64,000 nt of DNA, taken from contig NW_027331831.1 of the NCBI RefSeq assembly GCF_033568475.1, positions 3,534,001-3,598,000 of the forward strand, given 5' to 3'. How positions within the stretch are numbered: the first letter of the stretch is position 1; each line of letters opens with the position of its first letter. The notes under the pieces were generated by a model, which saw nothing but the letters and a program-made list of their open reading frames with translations, was not told the DNA's origin and searched no databases. The DNA is from Henckelia pumila. Its lineage: Eukaryota; Streptophyta; Magnoliopsida; Lamiales; Gesneriaceae. Below are positions 61,362 to 64,000 of this stretch, piece after piece. The position numbers and the translations under genes were made by a program.

Positions 61362-64000
61362 ATGGTTTCAAGATCATACTCAAATTTATTGGATCTTAAC
61401 TCGGGTGGTTCACCGAGCTTCACTCGTGGGGCGAAAAAATTGTCCCGAGTCGCAACCGTGGCAGGGGTGTTATCCGAGCTAGACGATGAAAGTAGGAGTA
61501 CTGGATCAGATGTTCCCTCATCTATATCTCAAGATCGTGTGATTATTGTGGGAAACCAACTCCCACTTCGTGCACATCGCAGGGAGTCGGGTGGTAATGA
61601 GGCGTGGGAGTTCAGTTGGGACGAGGATTCTCTTCTTCTACAGCTAAAAGATGGGCTGGGAGAAGATGTGGAAGTGATTTACGTGGGTTGTCTGAAAGAA
61701 GAAATTGATCCTAGTGAACAAGAAGATGTTGCTCAAACTTTACTAGAAACCTTCAAATGTGTCCCGGCCTTCATCCCACTTGAACTTTTCAGTAAATTCT
61801 ACCATGGATTCTGCAAACAGCACCTCTGGCCTTTATTTCACTACATGCTTCCTCTATCTCCAGATCTTGGCGGCAGGTTCGATCGTTCCCTGTGGCAAGC
61901 TTACGTCTCTGTGAACAAAATATTTGCTGACAAAGTCATGGAAGTGATCTCTCCTGATGATGATTTTGTGTGGGTGCATGATTACCATTTGATGGTATTG
62001 CCTACATTTCTCAGAAAGAGGTTTAATAGAGTGAAGCTTGGGTTTTTCCTCCACAGTCCGTTCCCATCATCGGAGATATATAGAACTCTGCCTGTAAGAG
62101 TTGAACTTCTACGAGCACTATTGAACTCTGATCTTATCGGATTCCACACGTTTGATTACGCGAGACATTTCCTTTCTTGTTGTAGTAGGATGCTGGGGGT
62201 ATCCTACCAATCTAAACGTGGTTATATAGGGCTCGAGTACTACGGCCGGACAGTCAGCATCAAAATACTTCCGGTTGGGGTACACATGCGCCAACTTTGC
62301 TCGGTGCTGGCTCTTCAAGAAACCGAGTCTAAGGTAGCAGAATTACGCGATAAATTTAAGGGTCGGACTGTTCTTCTTGGAGTTGATGACATGGACATAT
62401 TTAAAGGAATTAGCCTGAAGCTTCTGGCCTTTGAACAACTTCTTAACCAACATCCTGATAAAAGAGGAAAGGTTGTGTTGGTTCAAATTGCAAATCCTGC
62501 TAGAGGCCGTGGAAGAGACGTGCAGGAGGTTCAGTCGGAAACTTATGCTACTGTTACAAGAATTAATGAGGGTTTTGGGGAACCAGGATATGAGCCAGTG
62601 GTTTTGATCAATACCTCGCTTCATTTCTACGAGCGTTTAGCGTACTATGTTATTTCCGAGTGTTGTCTTGTCACAGCAGTGAGAGATGGAATGAACTTGA
62701 TACCATATGAGTATGTTGTATGCAGACAAGGAACTGAGAAGCTGGATGAAATATTGGGCTTGAATCGGTCAGTGCCAAAGAAAAGCATGCTGGTTGTTTC
62801 TGAATTCATCGGATGCTCCCCATCGCTCAGTGGTGCTATTCGAGTTAATCCATGGAACATAGATTCTGTGGCAGAATCCATGGATTCTGCTATGATATTC
62901 CCTGAGCAAGAAAAACAAATGCGGCACGATAAGCACTATAAGTATGTTAGCAGTCATGATGTTGCTTACTGGGCTCATAGCTTTATGCAAGATCTCGAAA
63001 GAACATGTCAAGACCATGTAAGGAGGAGGTGCTGGGGTATCGGGTTTGGTTTAGGATTTCGCGTGATTGCCTTGGATCCAAGTTTCGGCAAGCTGTCCGT
63101 TGAACATATTGTATCGGCATATAAGAGGACCAAGAACCGTGCAATTCTTTTGGACTATGACGGCACAATGACGGTGCAGAGTGCTGTTGATATAAATCCA
63201 AACGTCGAGTCTATTCAAATTTTGAATAGTTTGTGCAGAGACCCAAAGAATGTGGTTTTTGTTGTCAGTGGGAAGAAGAAAGAGATCTTAACGCGATGGT
63301 TTGGTCCCTGTGAAAACCTGGGCATCGGCGCAGAGCATGGCTATCTTGTGAGGTAAAAAATTGTCATGTTATGTCTGGAAGGGAATTTTTCTTGTGTTCC
63401 AACTTCCAAATCAAAGATGCTTCCATATTTTAAGATAAAGAAACATGTGCTATAGAAACATTGAAAACTCAAAACTATTTCCTTTTCAGGAATCGCAATG
63501 CAGAATGGGAGACTTGTGTTGCTGTTACAGATTTCTACTGGAAGCAGATTGCTGAACCGGTGATGCAGTTATATACAGAAACAACTGATGGTTCTTTTAT
63601 TGAACCAAAAGAGAGTGCGCTTGTCTGGAACTACCAACTCGCGGACCCGGATTTTGGGTCATGTCAAGCTAAGGAGCTTCTTGATCATCTAGAAAGTGTT
63701 CTGGCAAACGAACCTGTTTCAGTCAAGAGTGGCCAACATATTGTCGAAGTAAAGCCACAGGTTAGCATACATGCAGTTTGTACTGTCTTTTTAGCATTCT
63801 TTATTATTTCCTTATAAACTTCATGTTAATTTGAGAAACCTTAGTACATTTGTTGAGGGAGATTTGCAGAAAACATGGGACAATCCCCTGTTCTTCGGAT
63901 CCCATATTATTTCCGGTTCTTTACGTTGCTTTTTCTTCGTCAGGGCGTGAACAAAGGCCTAGTAGCTGATAGAATGCTGGCAACAATGGGACAGCGGGAA
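61362..64000 (+). CDS. Class II trehalose-phosphate synthase, TPS5-like (3' end beyond window)
   Basis: Exons 61362-63352, 63490-63760 and 63944 onward, in phase; the reading frame is open at the right edge, giving 773 codons so far of an expected 850 to 870. The N-terminus MVSRSYSNLLDL and RVATVAGVLSELDD match Arabidopsis TPS5 closely. The GT20 synthase-like domain (about 55-550) includes FVWVHDYHLMVLP, the GFFLHSPFPSSEIYRTLPVR block and the VTAVRDGMNLIPYEYVVCRQG motif. A TPP-like HAD domain follows with DYDGTM at 598-603. Class II members generally lack synthase activity and act in trehalose-6-phosphate/sugar signalling, being regulated by SnRK1 and 14-3-3 proteins in the cytosol; that is family knowledge, not visible here. 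The long first exon with two short following introns fits the class II structure. Confidence 0.97.

Overview
The window is nuclear DNA of a flowering plant, very probably a eudicot. It is AT-rich, its genes are split by many GT-AG introns, and they belong to plant families: a miR396-targeted GRF, a PADRE/DUF4228 protein, class II trehalose-phosphate synthase, a vacuolar-type MTP1 and plastid L11. The gaps hold transposon debris typical of plants. An asterid or Lamiales origin is only an impression from the repeats. I rebuilt gene models by hand from splice sites and reading phase; there is no transcript evidence.

Layout. 1-2.4 kb: apparently the tail of a gene that enters from the left, with one plausible terminal exon. 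4.6-6.7 kb (+): GH9 endo-1,4-beta-glucanase, 7 exons. 6.9-10 kb: a miniature LTR element (TRIM) and a tRNA-derived SINE. 10.2-12.1 kb (+): growth-regulating factor with QLQ and WRC domains and a miR396 site. 12.1-25 kb: a gene-poor repeat island with three solo LTRs (two bounded by clear 5-bp duplications), two hAT-type miniature elements, a foldback element of about 940 bp and a broken NAC gene remnant. 25.0-25.6 kb (-): PADRE protein. 27.9-29.5 kb (-): GPI-anchored GH17 beta-1,3-glucanase. 31.8-32.4 kb (-): two-exon gene for a 71-residue protein. 33.1-36.7 kb (-): 11-exon GT31 beta-1,3-galactosyltransferase, 407 aa. 37-41 kb: repeats and a degenerate LTR. 41.5-42.0 kb (-): RING-H2 protein, divergent from the plastid ribosomal protein L11 gene at 42.8-46.0 kb (+). 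46-49 kb: miniature elements and microsatellites. 50.2-51.4 kb (+): zinc transporter MTP1. 52.8-55.5 kb (+): checkpoint clamp protein RAD1. 55.5-60.3 kb: AT-rich, with a 366-bp tandem duplication. 60.5-64 kb (+): TPS5-like class II trehalose-phosphate synthase, running off the right edge.

The genes are ordinary housekeeping and developmental genes with no operon-like or pathway clustering. Several do act on the cell wall or its glycoproteins (GH9, GH17, GT31), but they are not adjacent and I infer no functional cluster. I found no convincing undescribed biological system. The most unusual items are the long foldback element, the solo LTRs (one with three 111-bp repeats and a 31-G run), the TRIM, the 71-residue protein gene, an orphan terminal exon beside the TPS promoter, and a 17-codon upstream ORF in the TPS leader.
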